Translations under genes and position numbers: made by a program
Part shown: positions 1 through 7,901 of the stretch, in pieces
Numbering within the stretch: position 1 is the stretch's first letter
Layout of the letters: the number at the start of each line of letters is the position of its first letter
The notes under the pieces: model-generated
What the model was told of the DNA's origin: nothing
What the model saw: the letters and a program-made list of their open reading frames with translations, nothing else
The model's database searches: none
NCBI RefSeq assembly: GCF_014650755.1
Contig: NZ_BMVO01000035.1
Location: 1 to 38,977, forward strand
Direction of reading: 5' to 3'
Source: Streptomyces chryseus
Lineage (GTDB): Bacteria > Actinomycetota > Actinomycetes > Streptomycetales > Streptomycetaceae
Length of the DNA: 38,977 nt

Positions 1-1
1 G

Positions 2-805
2 GGCTACCGGCGCCCGCGCGGGTTCCTCGACCCGGTCCACTCCTTCACCGCCTGGTCGCTCGCGATCACCGACCCGCGCCTGACCACGCTGGACCGGGCC
101 TGGACCGCAGCGGGCGCGGAGCTCGCGGACCGCAAGGCGGCCCGGACCGGTCTGGCCCTGCACCGGGTCGTCGTCCCCCGCCTCGCGGCCGACGACCACG
201 GACCGGCAGCCATCCCCACCGTCCTCACCCTGACCCGCACGGACCGGCCCGGACCGCTGGACAGCCTGGTTCCGGTCCGCCCGGTCCAGCACGGCGGGTA
301 TCCGGTCCGGTCCGGTCCGGGCGACCGGAACGCGGTCCACGGTCCGGTCCGGACCGCTGGAGCCACGGACCGGACCGGCGGACCGGCGCTCGCCCTGGAG
401 GCCGGTCCGGCCGGACCGCAGGGCGCTGACCTGCGGACCGGACCCGGTCCGGACCGTGGTCCTCGGACCGTGCCCGCCGCCCAAGGCCCGGCGGCCGGCC
501 GGGGGGTGACGGTCCGGACCGCCGATGCCGCTCCCGGACCGCAGGAGCCGGACCGCACCGGACCGGCCGACCAGGAAGCCCCGGAAGGCGTTGCCGGTCC
601 GGACCGGGGCGAGGACGGCGGTCCGGACCTCACGGTCATCACGCTCACGGACCAGGAGCGGACCGCGCTGGACCGGCTCCGGACCGAGGGCGAGCCGCTG
701 AACCGGACCAACATCGCCAAGGCGGTCCGGACCGAGGGCGGCACCATCGCCACGGACCGCGCCGGACAGATCGCGGTCGCCCTCAAGCAGCACACGGTCC
801 GCTGA
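2..805 (+). CDS. C-terminal part of an SpdB2/DUF2637-like plasmid spread protein (5' end outside window)
   Basis: The frame is open from the first bases of the window to TGA at 803-805, so the N-terminus is missing. About 267 residues are visible. The first ~85 residues are ordinary sequence. A long linker dominated by Gly, Pro, Asp, Arg and Thr (GPDR/GPVRT-type units) follows. The last ~55 residues look like a small winged-helix domain (ITLTDQERTALDRL, then NRTNIAKAVR and TDRAGQIAVALK). Actinobacterial DUF2637/SpdB2 proteins often have N-terminal membrane segments, a low-complexity linker and this kind of C-terminal helical domain. The membrane part cannot be checked here, so the family is inferred from the tail and from the transfer genes downstream. 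The linker is encoded by an extreme density of GGTCC/GGACC words (see repeat entry). Confidence 0.5.
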   Translation, partial: GYRRPRGFLDPVHSFTAWSLAITDPRLTTLDRAWTAAGAELADRKAARTGLALHRVVVPRLAADDHGPAAIPTVLTLTRTDRPGPLDSLVPVRPVQHGGYPVRSGPGDRNAVHGPVRTAGATDRTGGPALALEAGPAGPQGADLRTGPGPDRGPRTVPAAQGPAAGRGVTVRTADAAPGPQEPDRTGPADQEAPEGVAGPDRGEDGGPDLTVITLTDQERTALDRLRTEGEPLNRTNIAKAVRTEGGTIATDRAGQIAVALKQHTVR

Positions 806-815
806 CCGGACCGCC
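60..815. repeat. GGTCC/GGACC word repeats inside the first gene
   Basis: The pentamers GGTCC and GGACC, usually within CGGTCCGGACCG-like palindromes, recur dozens of times over about 750 bases. They fall in all three codon phases, so they encode Gly-Pro, Val-Arg, Asp-Arg and Arg-Thr pairs in turn. The repetition therefore appears to act on the DNA word as well as on the protein. The density drops sharply after the stop codon at 805. Confidence 0.8.
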
Positions 816-944
816 CGCACAACCGTCCTACCGCACATGGTCGCCCCCGGTCCGCGCTCGCCTCGTATGCACCACCAGCCCCGCGCAACAGCCTCGGGGA
901 CGGACTCTCCCTCCCCAACCCCCGAGACCTGGAGGTCTTCTCGC

Positions 945-1421
945 ATGAACAGCAACGACCCGAACTACTCCCCCCTGCGCGACGTGGCGCAGAACCCGGA
1001 GGCAACCGCCCGGTACCTGGCCGACGTTCAGCGGGTCCTGCTGGACATCGGCAAGAACCTGGAGACCCTCGCGCTCGAGACCCGCGTGCACCTGCGCGGC
1101 ACGAACGTGGAGGGCGACCGCTGGTACCACGCCAGGCTGCGCGCGATGCCCGTCGAAAAGGCCCTCGGGAACGTGCTCAAGAACCTCAACAACCTGACCG
1201 AGGGCCTGGAAAAGAGCGCCTACAAGCGCCGCGCCCACGACGAATCCGTCGTGAATACGGCCAAGGACAGGAAGGAAAAGGAGATCGAAAGGCAGCGGAA
1301 GAAGAACCCGCCGACCCTCCAGGCCGCACCCACCCCGCCCCAGCAGGGTGCGCAGAACCAGAATTCCGGCTATGGTGGTCCCACGTCGATTTACGACCTC
1401 GGTAAGAGGGAGTCGGCGTGA
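945..1421 (+). CDS. Hypothetical plasmid protein, 158 aa
   Basis: The ATG at 945 is preceded by GGAGG at 931-935; an in-frame ATG at 837 has no such site. The protein begins MNSNDPNYSPLRD. It has a helical middle (RYLADVQRVLLDIGKNLETLAL), a strongly basic stretch around residues 100-125 (KDRKEKEIERQRKKN) and a Pro/Gln-rich tail. There is no signal peptide or membrane segment. The stop overlaps the GTG of the next gene (GTGA), indicating translational coupling. I do not recognise the family. The basic helix could bind DNA or RNA, but nothing proves this. Confidence 0.7.
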   Translation: MNSNDPNYSPLRDVAQNPEATARYLADVQRVLLDIGKNLETLALETRVHLRGTNVEGDRWYHARLRAMPVEKALGNVLKNLNNLTEGLEKSAYKRRAHDESVVNTAKDRKEKEIERQRKKNPPTLQAAPTPPQQGAQNQNSGYGGPTSIYDLGKRESA

Positions 1422-1726
1422 CGCGCCCCCTCAGCAGTACCGAACGCTCGATCCAAGGGCGGAACGGCTGGCTGCAGGAAGAAGAGCGCAAGGCGATCGA
1501 AAGTCGCGGGGAAATCGGCCGGATGGAATTCTGGCTCCGCGTTACTCGAACCGAAATCAGCCGGGACGTCAAAGCGGGACGCGGTGATGTCGTCACCGCA
1601 TTCACGTTGGTGTGCCGCCTCTTCAAGCTGGTCCTGGAGAAGCGGCAGGCGGGCGACCCGCGGCTGTTCGACCACCTCATGCAGTACGCGGACACCGTCC
1701 TGAAGCAGCACGGCCCGCGTAGCTGA
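1418..1726 (+). CDS. Hypothetical helical protein, 102 aa
   Basis: It starts at a GTG overlapping the previous stop by four bases. The sequence is soluble and mostly helical, with charged segments (ERKAIESRGEIGRMEFWLRV, then FKLVLEKRQ) and no Cys motifs or membrane segments. It is co-transcribed with 945-1421 and followed within 15 bases by a strong hairpin terminator, so the two genes form the end of one transcription unit. The function is unknown. Confidence 0.7.
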   Translation: MTRPLSSTERSIQGRNGWLQEEERKAIESRGEIGRMEFWLRVTRTEISRDVKAGRGDVVTAFTLVCRLFKLVLEKRQAGDPRLFDHLMQYADTVLKQHGPRS

Positions 1727-1740
1727 GCGTCACCCCATGA

Positions 1741-1767
1741 AGGCCCCGCCGGACTCCGGCGGGGCCT
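1741..1767 (+). terminator. Hairpin terminator
   Basis: A perfect 12-bp inverted repeat (AGGCCCCGCCGG / CCGGCGGGGCCT) with a 3-base loop lies just after the stop at 1726. No T-run follows, which is usual for Streptomyces terminators. Confidence 0.8.
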
Positions 1768-1780
1768 CGCGCGCGTAAAG

Positions 1781-1813
1781 CGTGCACACGTGCACGTGCA
1801 CGCGCGTGCACAC
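1781..1813. promoter_or_regulatory. Clustered GTGCAC palindromes, candidate operator
   Basis: Four GTGCAC palindromes begin at 1782, 1790, 1796 and 1806. They lie between a terminator and the start codon at 1857, where the promoter of the next operon must be. The block is nearly palindromic as a whole, as expected for a multi-dimer repressor site. No cognate regulator can be assigned. Confidence 0.55.
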
Positions 1814-1856
1814 GAGACCCCACTGTCTGTCAAGTCCCCAGGAGGGGAGGTGCCCC

Positions 1857-4058
1857 GTGTCCGACGAGTCCGACGACACCGGCGGCGGAACCCTGGTCCA
1901 CGGTCCGTGGAGCGGTGATTCCACCTACACGCTGCCGTCGATCCCGGATTTCATCGACACCATTCCGCCGCCGGAAGACATTCCGGCGGCTCCCCCGGAG
2001 AGCCCGGAGGAGACCACGATGGAACTTCCCGCGATTCCGGCTGCTCCCAACCCGGCTACGGCGCTGCGTTCCGAAGGAATTACCGCGCCGGAAGCCGATG
2101 AAGAAGAAGGCGAATACGAGGAAGGCGAATACGAACAGCCCCGCTCTCTCGCCGATCGCCTCGGTGACTGGTTGGAATTCCGGCTGGAAACGGCGCGGTA
2201 CAACCAGGAAAGCGAAGCGCCTTTCCGTGAGGCTGAAATAGCGCGGAAGGCGGCGCTGCTGGAGGGACGCACCGCGCAGGAAGTCGCGATGATGGAGCAG
2301 AACGGAAAGCTCCACGCCGCGATGATGAAAGCGAAGGGCGACAAGGCGGCGGCGCGCGGAAAGGCGGATGCCGACCGTACGAAGTCGTCTTCCTCCGGGC
2401 TGGGGGCGGACAAGGGCCGCTCGAAGGCCGGCGGCGGTGGCGGGTCCTCGCGCGGCGGTGGCGGCAGCGGGCCGTCCCGCACCAACTCGGGTGCCGGGCC
2501 GAAGGGGTCCGGCGGCTCGCGCGGCTCCAACTCCGGCGGCCCCGGCGGCCGTTCCGGCTCCGGTTCATCCGGGGGCAGCGGAAGCGGCAAGGGCGGCACG
2601 AAGGGCTCCCAGTCGGGCTCTGGCGCCCGTTCAGCCGGTTCCGGGCGCAGCGGTTCGTCCGGGGGCTCGAAGGGCTCTCAGACGGGCTCTGGCGGCTCCG
2701 GGCGGGGCAACTCGAAGGACGACAGGGCAAGTCAGTCGTCCGGAGCCCGCACCGAGCGGGCCCGCGGCCGCCAGGAGCGCGCCGGGGTCCGCCAGGCCGG
2801 GCGGCAGGAGCGGCGCAGCGCCGGGCACTCCGCCGGTGTCGCGGACCGGTCCAAGGACCGCGACCAGGGCCGCGCGCAGCGGCAGCAGGCGTGGGAGGAC
2901 CGCCGGGCCAAGCGCCAGGAGCGGGACGCGGCGCGGAAGGCGAAGCGGGAAGCCGCGGCGTCGGCCGACCCGGGCCGCACCACGCTGGGCAAGGCCGTCG
3001 GCGAGGAAGCCCAGCGCCGCTTCGACAAGCGGCGTGCCGACGCGAAGGCCGCGCAGGAGGCGAAGGACGCCAAGGCGGCCGGCACCGAGAAGGTGAACCT
3101 GACCAAGGACAAGGACTCCAAGGCCAAGGGCACCGACGGCAAGGACGCCAAGACCGCCAAGGACACCCCCGACGGGGCCTCCAGCGCCGCGAAGGACGGC
3201 ACGGCGGGTGACACGCCGGGGACGGATTCCACGGCCGGTGACGGGGCGTCTGACGGCGGGAAGAAGCGGCGTCGGTTCCGGCGCCGGCGCACCGGCGCCA
3301 CGGGCCGTACCGGTTGGCGCGGACGTTCCCGCCGCGCCGGGCGCACCGGTCGTACGGGGCGCGGTCGTACGGGTCGTGCCGGTCGGCGCGGCCGTCCGGC
3401 GGACAGCCCGTTCGGCGAGGAGGACTCCACCCCGACGGTGGAGTGGCCCGACCGTCCCACCCGCCCGCCGCGCACCGGCGCCACGGGCGGGGACGACATC
3501 GTCGACGCGGACATCGTCCCCGATGCCCCTGGGGCCCTGACGACCGGCGTGCGGGGCCTGCCGCCCGCGCCGGAGCAGCACACCGCACGGCCCGGCACCA
3601 GCCGGCCGACAGCCACGGAAGGGAGCAGCGTGAGCAGCTCGGAGGTCAGCAGGCCGTCCGGCGGGGGCGGCCTCGGCGCCCAGCACCGCACGGACATCAC
3701 GTTCGACGACTACCTGGTGGAGATGGCGAACATCGCCATCCAGGCCGCCTCGGACCAGGAGCGGGCCGAAGCCCTCGCGGAGGCCCTGGACAAGGTGGCC
3801 GACGCCCTGCGGGACATGGCCACCGACCTGGTCGGCGACCACAACGTCACCACCGAGGTCACCGAGCTGATCTCGGACCTGGCCGACTCCGCGGCCCGCA
3901 TGAAGCAGCAGGCAGAGCGGTGCGCGACCGAGTGCGGGCTGGCCCTGGAGGCCGCCAAGCTCGCGGCCGCGATGGTCGCCCGCGTGTACGGCGAGGACAT
4001 GGCCGCGAAGGAAGACGCGGGCCTCACCTACGTGTCGGCCGCAGCCCACCACGACTAG
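1857..4058 (+). CDS. Large low-complexity basic protein with helical C-terminal domain, 733 aa
   Basis: The GTG at 1857 follows GGAGGGGAGG at 1841-1850. The N-terminus (~1-100) is acidic and proline-rich (PEDIPAAPPE; EEEGEYEEGEYE). Residues ~110-180 are charged helix. Residues ~190-290 are Gly/Ser repeats, and residues ~290-460 are Arg/Lys/Ala-rich (RRAKRQERDAARKAKREAA). A strongly basic RTGRTGRGRTGRAGRRGR-type tract follows near residue 510. The last ~120 residues form an ordered helical domain (YLVEMANIAIQAASDQERAEA ... MVARVYGEDM). There is no nucleotide-binding motif. It heads a transfer-type operon with the 139-aa protein and the FtsK-like ATPase downstream. The architecture suits a DNA-binding scaffold or condensate-forming protein, but this is inference. 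GC-rich repeats make the reading sensitive to sequencing errors. Confidence 0.7.
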   Translation: MSDESDDTGGGTLVHGPWSGDSTYTLPSIPDFIDTIPPPEDIPAAPPESPEETTMELPAIPAAPNPATALRSEGITAPEADEEEGEYEEGEYEQPRSLADRLGDWLEFRLETARYNQESEAPFREAEIARKAALLEGRTAQEVAMMEQNGKLHAAMMKAKGDKAAARGKADADRTKSSSSGLGADKGRSKAGGGGGSSRGGGGSGPSRTNSGAGPKGSGGSRGSNSGGPGGRSGSGSSGGSGSGKGGTKGSQSGSGARSAGSGRSGSSGGSKGSQTGSGGSGRGNSKDDRASQSSGARTERARGRQERAGVRQAGRQERRSAGHSAGVADRSKDRDQGRAQRQQAWEDRRAKRQERDAARKAKREAAASADPGRTTLGKAVGEEAQRRFDKRRADAKAAQEAKDAKAAGTEKVNLTKDKDSKAKGTDGKDAKTAKDTPDGASSAAKDGTAGDTPGTDSTAGDGASDGGKKRRRFRRRRTGATGRTGWRGRSRRAGRTGRTGRGRTGRAGRRGRPADSPFGEEDSTPTVEWPDRPTRPPRTGATGGDDIVDADIVPDAPGALTTGVRGLPPAPEQHTARPGTSRPTATEGSSVSSSEVSRPSGGGGLGAQHRTDITFDDYLVEMANIAIQAASDQERAEALAEALDKVADALRDMATDLVGDHNVTTEVTELISDLADSAARMKQQAERCATECGLALEAAKLAAAMVARVYGEDMAAKEDAGLTYVSAAAHHD

Positions 4059-4078
4059 AAGCAGGGAGGAACCCGCTG

Positions 4079-4498
4079 ATGAGCAGCGATCTCGCACCCC
4101 GCCCCAGCGGCGCGGCACCCGCCGTGGCCGACGGCGACAACCGTTACAAGGCCGTCCAGGCCAAGCTCGACGCCCTCGGACGTGCGCTGGATGACGCCGG
4201 GCTCGGCCTGGAGGAGCTCGTGCGCAGCGTCCGCAGGAACGCCAAGCGTGCCGAGGACGCGGCCCGCGACGTCGACAACGCCGAACTCGACCCGAAGTTC
4301 GTGGAGCTGACCAGCAACGTCGGTGTCGCCCTCGGGGGCGCCGGTGTGCAGGTCAAGAAGCTGTACGAGACGGCGCAGGAGACCGCCGACCTCACCCATG
4401 AGACCAAGCGCACCCACTCCAAGCTCTACGGCGCGCTGGACGACATCCGCTCCAACCGGCGGGAGAAGACGCCCCGGCCCGGGTTCTTCAACCGCTGA
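4079..4498 (+). CDS. Hypothetical coiled-coil-like protein, 139 aa
   Basis: The ATG at 4079 follows GGGAGGA, 20 bases after the stop of the 733-aa gene. The protein is mostly helical with heptad-like patterns (YKAVQAKLDALGRALDDAGL; LEELVRSVRRNAKRAEDAAR; VKKLYETAQETADLTHETK). It ends in a short basic tail (REKTPRPGFFNR). The helical pattern resembles the C-terminal domain of the protein encoded upstream, so the two may interact. It has no membrane segment. The next gene is the transfer ATPase at 4581. The function is unknown. Confidence 0.7.
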   Translation: MSSDLAPRPSGAAPAVADGDNRYKAVQAKLDALGRALDDAGLGLEELVRSVRRNAKRAEDAARDVDNAELDPKFVELTSNVGVALGGAGVQVKKLYETAQETADLTHETKRTHSKLYGALDDIRSNRREKTPRPGFFNR

Positions 4499-4526
4499 CC
4501 CCCACTCCCCCACCCACCCCGCCACG

Positions 4527-4553
4527 GGCGGCCCCGCACTCTGCGGGGCCGCC
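4527..4553 (+). terminator. Hairpin between 4498 and 4581
   Basis: A 12-bp perfect inverted repeat (GGCGGCCCCGCA / TGCGGGGCCGCC) with a CTC loop sits in the 82-base gap before the ATPase gene. It could end most transcripts or lower ATPase expression relative to the upstream genes. Confidence 0.65.
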
Positions 4554-4580
4554 TGCGGCTGTTCTGCGAAGGAGAAGCCG

Positions 4581-6716
4581 GTGACCACGCCGCGCAGCGT
4601 CGCGCTGGAGCGCCTCGCCTACACCCTCGCCGCGCCCGTGCTGGCCGTGGCCCCGAACCTCTACCCCGACAGCCCCGTCAACCAGGTCGTGCAGCTGGCC
4701 GGCGCGGCCGGGATCGGCGGCTGGTTCCTCGCCGCCAAGAGCGATGAGCCCGGCGCCGGACGCAAGATCCTGCGGTGGTCCCCGCTGGTCCTGGCCGCCG
4801 CCATCGACGTCACCGCCAAGACCACCACCGGCTTCGGCCCGTACTGGCTGGACGGGCTGCTCGCCGCCACATGGGCGGCGGCTGGCTACCTGGTGATGCC
4901 CTTCTCCCGGCACACCCGCCGTCGTCACCGCCCCGCCCTTGCCGCGCCCGTTCCGCAGCCGGCGCCCGCCGAAGTCCTCGAGGAGCCGGTGGCGCAGCCG
5001 GACGACGGAGCCGACCTGCTCACCCGCGACGCGCGGATGCTGTGGGAGCAGGCCGGGATGCCCGGCCGTACGTACATCGTCAAGGCCACCCGGCACCCCG
5101 GCCAGCAGCACGACATGACGATCCTGCTGCGCGCCTCGGAGACCGGACGGCCGATCACCGGCCTCACCGAGGCCGCCGTCGCCGCACCGTTCGCCGTGCA
5201 CTCCGGCGACGTCGTCCTGGCGGAGGTCGCCATCCAGCCCGGCCGCCAGGGCGGCCCCGGCTGGCTGGAGGCCCACATCACCCCCGACGCCAACCAGAGG
5301 CGCCGCAAGGCCCCCACCGACCAGGAGCGCTGGACGGACAAGGTCGGCTCGCCCAAGGGCGGCGCCCCCGGCTCCGAGCTGGTCCACAAGACCCGCGACA
5401 GCGTCAGGGGGGTCACCTTCTACCGGGCGAAGATGGCCGATGCCACCACGACCCCGCGTATCGACCTGGCCAAGGTCTGCCGCGGCCTGGGCCTGCCCGA
5501 GGACGACTCCTGCGTGTTCGTCCTGGTCGACGGCATCGAGTTCCTCATCAGCGCGTTCGACAAGCCCCCGCTGTCCGCGATCTTCCCCGCCACCCGGGAG
5601 CTGCTCACCCCGGACGCGAAGGGCATGTACGTGTGCGGGTACACCATCACCGGCCAGCCGGTGAAGAACATGGTGTTCCAGCACGACAAGAACGCCGCGC
5701 GGCACGGGCTGATCCTGGGCGTGTCCCGGTCGGGGAAGACGCAGTTCTTCGCGATCGACATGGCCGCCATGTCGCTCGCCGGGCAGGTCGTGTGGCTCTC
5801 CACCGTCCGCAAGGACGAGAAGACGTCCACGCTGGGCAAGTACATCGACCGGCAGGGCTCCAACGCCCTGTGGATGGCCCGCTCGCTGCGCGCGGCGAAG
5901 GCACTGTGCGAGATCCGGGCGGAGATGCCCTGGCCGCACGACGGCGAGGCGCACGACTACAAGCCGGGCGATGCCCGCTGCCCCTACCGGCAGCTGAACG
6001 TGTTCGCGGACGAGTTCATGACCGCGGCGCAGGACGGGGACTTCGGCGAGTTCATCCAGAAGGACGGCGATGACCTCACGGTCACCGGCCTGAAGTACGG
6101 GATCGGCTTCAACCCGGCCGGGCAGTCGCCGTTCGCGCACAACGGGTTCTCCACCGAGATGAAGGACAACCTGCGGCAGAACAGCCGGCCGTCCATCTTC
6201 AACATGGGCTCGCCCGGTGCCACCCGCAAGGCGGCGGAGGGCACGATGGAGAACGCCTACGACGTGCCGACGATCCCGGCCCGCTACGCCCAGCAGGAAG
6301 GGTCCGCGATCGAGCGGGCCATGCGCGGCGAGGCCGACCCGGAGAACGGCGTGTCCACCGGCGGCGTCGCCATCATGGTCATGGACAACGGGCGCGCGGT
6401 CCTCATGCGGTCGCTGTACGCGGACTTCGACACCGACCTCGCCGAACTGTTCCCCGACGACGTCAACCACCTCACCGACCACGAGATCAGTGAGCTGGAG
6501 AAGCGCGGCCTGTGGTTCGACTGGAACGAGCCCGTGCGGCCCGGGGAGTTCTGGCCCGAGCCCAAGGAAGACGACGGCGACGACGGCGGCTCCCGCCGCC
6601 GTGGCGGCGGAGGCGGCAAGGGCGGCGGCGGCCGCGGCTCCAAGGGCGGCAGTCGCCAGGAGGTCGTCTCTGCCCGCAAGGCGCTGGAGGCCATCAAGAG
6701 CCTCACCGACGCCTGA
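4581..6716 (+). CDS. TraB/FtsK-VirD4-like DNA translocation ATPase, 711 aa
   Basis: The GTG at 4581 follows AAGGAGAAG. Two or three hydrophobic segments lie at the N-terminus (roughly 38-51, 66-78, 90-106), followed by a Pro-rich linker. Middle residues ~145-340 have no recognised motif. The ATPase core has Walker A GVSRSGKTQ (380-388, Lys386) and Walker B QLNVFADEF (471-479, Asp477/Glu478). The C-terminus is a Gly/Arg-rich stretch (~665-690) and a short helix. This domain order fits a membrane-anchored conjugal translocase of actinobacterial plasmids that moves DNA through the mating interface. It is a different lineage from the second FtsK-like gene at 28689, so the element carries two translocases. 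A role in segregation instead of transfer is possible. Confidence 0.75.
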   Translation: MTTPRSVALERLAYTLAAPVLAVAPNLYPDSPVNQVVQLAGAAGIGGWFLAAKSDEPGAGRKILRWSPLVLAAAIDVTAKTTTGFGPYWLDGLLAATWAAAGYLVMPFSRHTRRRHRPALAAPVPQPAPAEVLEEPVAQPDDGADLLTRDARMLWEQAGMPGRTYIVKATRHPGQQHDMTILLRASETGRPITGLTEAAVAAPFAVHSGDVVLAEVAIQPGRQGGPGWLEAHITPDANQRRRKAPTDQERWTDKVGSPKGGAPGSELVHKTRDSVRGVTFYRAKMADATTTPRIDLAKVCRGLGLPEDDSCVFVLVDGIEFLISAFDKPPLSAIFPATRELLTPDAKGMYVCGYTITGQPVKNMVFQHDKNAARHGLILGVSRSGKTQFFAIDMAAMSLAGQVVWLSTVRKDEKTSTLGKYIDRQGSNALWMARSLRAAKALCEIRAEMPWPHDGEAHDYKPGDARCPYRQLNVFADEFMTAAQDGDFGEFIQKDGDDLTVTGLKYGIGFNPAGQSPFAHNGFSTEMKDNLRQNSRPSIFNMGSPGATRKAAEGTMENAYDVPTIPARYAQQEGSAIERAMRGEADPENGVSTGGVAIMVMDNGRAVLMRSLYADFDTDLAELFPDDVNHLTDHEISELEKRGLWFDWNEPVRPGEFWPEPKEDDGDDGGSRRRGGGGGKGGGGRGSKGGSRQEVVSARKALEAIKSLTDA

Positions 6717-6733
6717 TCACACCCACCCACCCC

Positions 6734-6764
6734 GGGGCCGGCCTGCCCGAGCGCGGCCGGCCCC
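6734..6764 (+). terminator. Hairpin after the ATPase gene
   Basis: A 10-bp inverted repeat (GGGGCCGGCC / GGCCGGCCCC) lies 18 bases after the stop of the ATPase and 32 bases before the next start. It is probably a partial terminator within the operon. Confidence 0.55.
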
Positions 6765-6795
6765 ACCCGATCCCCTGTGAAGGAGCACCACCACC

Positions 6796-6984
6796 GTGGC
6801 CCTCTCCATCTCCGCCGCCGTGCTGATGGGCATCATCGTCTTCGTCCTGATCAAGGGCGGCAACGTCCGCGTCGGCTCCGCGCTGGCCTGCACGCTGTTC
6901 GGCTTCACCCTCGCCGCGACCGGCCTGGCCCCAGCCATCAACAGCGGCCTCGCCTCGTTCGCCGGACTGATCTCTAGCTTCTGA
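6796..6984 (+). CDS. Small two-helix membrane protein, 62 aa
   Basis: The GTG at 6796 is preceded by AAGGAGC at about 6780. Two hydrophobic segments (ISAAVLMGIIVFVLI, then ALACTLFGFTLAATGLAPAI) flank a short KGGNVRVG turn. No other motif is present. Small membrane proteins of this shape are frequent beside transfer ATPases in Streptomyces plasmids and may be Spd-like spread accessories, but this is by context only. Its stop is immediately followed by the stop of the minus-strand gene, so the two are exactly convergent. Confidence 0.7.
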   Translation: MALSISAAVLMGIIVFVLIKGGNVRVGSALACTLFGFTLAATGLAPAINSGLASFAGLISSF

Positions 6985-7146
6985 CTACGCCTCTTCCCAG
7001 GGCGGGTCCGGCGTGTAGTTGAGCCCTTCGCAGAAGCGGCAGTCCCACTCCGAGGGCACCTCCCACTTGTCGACCCAAAAGCCGACCTGCCTGCCCACGA
7101 AAAAGTTGTCTCCGTCGCACCACCCGCACTGGAAGACGAACTCCAC
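6985..7146 (-). CDS. Small zinc-ribbon protein, 53 aa (convergent, easily missed)
   Basis: On the minus strand a GTG at 7144-7146 is preceded by GGAAGGGG and opens a 53-residue frame ending at TAG 6985-6987. The protein has two CxxC knuckles: CGWCDGDNFF near residues 7-10 and CRFCEGLNYT near residues 36-39. This fits a single treble-clef or ribbon zinc site. It is rich in Trp and Phe and ends PDPPWEEA. Codon use is GC3-rich and the initiation signal is good, which argues for a real gene. Similar tiny CxxC proteins are common in Streptomyces plasmid cargo; the function is unknown. Confidence 0.65.
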   Translation of the reverse strand: MEFVFQCGWCDGDNFFVGRQVGFWVDKWEVPSEWDCRFCEGLNYTPDPPWEEA

Positions 7147-7366
7147 CCCAACCCCTTCCCGACGCCTGTTGGTCCGAGGATGCCCGCAGCGCGTGTGCGG
7201 TGCCTACCCACCCGCCAGCCTCAACTCCCCTGCTACGCAACGCCGAAGGGCGCCGCCGGACACGCTCCGGCGACGCCCTTCGCCGTCGCGAACCCCTCCC
7301 CCACGCGCCCTCCCGGCCACCACGGCCAGGAGGGCGCTCCCCTTCCGCGTGATCGGAGAACACCCC
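7147..7366. other. Intergenic region with hairpin at 7244-7282
   Basis: This divergent gap lies between the minus-strand zinc-ribbon gene and the plus-strand 163-aa gene. It holds an interrupted hairpin with outer arms CGAAGGGCG (7244-7252) / CGCCCTTCG (7274-7282) and inner arms GCCGG / CCGGC. A second weaker repeat, CCCTCC...GGAGGG, lies around 7310-7334. Both strands probably start transcription here. I see no clear -35/-10 pair. Confidence 0.5.
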
Positions 7367-7858
7367 ATGGACCCCCTGCACACCCAGCACGGCATGCCCG
7401 AGTCCGAGGCCGCGGCCGAAGCCCGCCGCCTGATCGACGCCTGGGCGGCCAAGCCCGTACTCCACCACCCCACCTCGTTCCGCGACGAGACCGAGCCGCC
7501 GGCCTTCGGCACCACCCCGCCCGTGAAGCAGGAGGACCACCGGATCGTCCCGGCCTGGGCGGCCGGGATCGCGGTGGCCTCCATCGGCGTCGGCGCCGGG
7601 ATCACCGGCATCGGCTGCGGGGCCTGGCTCGTGCTCCAGGGCCTGGCCTCCGTCACGTTGAACAGCGTCCTCATGGTCACCCTGCCGTTCGCGGGCCTGG
7701 CCATGGCCGCCACCGCCATCGGCGGCGCGATCAGCAAGGCCCGCGCGGCCGTCACCAAGAACGTCTTCGAGGGTCCGGTCACCCACCACACCGAGATCCA
7801 CAACAACAGCACCACGCGCGGCGCGTTCTTCGCCCGCACCCGCAACGAGATCCGCTGA
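7367..7858 (+). CDS. Membrane protein with two adjacent transmembrane helices, 163 aa
   Basis: The ATG at 7367 follows TCGGAGAA. The N-terminal ~65 residues are soluble and charged. Two long hydrophobic stretches follow (WAAGIAVASIGVGAGITGIG; VLMVTLPFAGLAMAATAIGG), then a short soluble tail (VTKNVFEGPVTHHTEIHNNS). It begins a run of three membrane proteins. This layout is typical of plasmid spread (Spd-like) genes that move DNA between hyphal compartments. No signature motif fixes the family, so the role is inferred from context. Confidence 0.65.
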   Translation: MDPLHTQHGMPESEAAAEARRLIDAWAAKPVLHHPTSFRDETEPPAFGTTPPVKQEDHRIVPAWAAGIAVASIGVGAGITGIGCGAWLVLQGLASVTLNSVLMVTLPFAGLAMAATAIGGAISKARAAVTKNVFEGPVTHHTEIHNNSTTRGAFFARTRNEIR

Positions 7859-7901
7859 CCCACCCCACCACCGCCCTCCCGCAAGAAGGAGCAGCCACGC
7901 C

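Noticed and set aside
4..1005. Long open frame on the minus strand of Ser/Gly/Arg-rich sequence
   Set aside because: It mirrors the GGTCC/GGACC repeats of the plus-strand gene and has no ribosome site or family pattern.
2631..4118. Long minus-strand frame opposite the low-complexity gene
   Set aside because: High GC leaves antisense frames open. The plus-strand gene has the ribosome site and is in operon with its neighbours.
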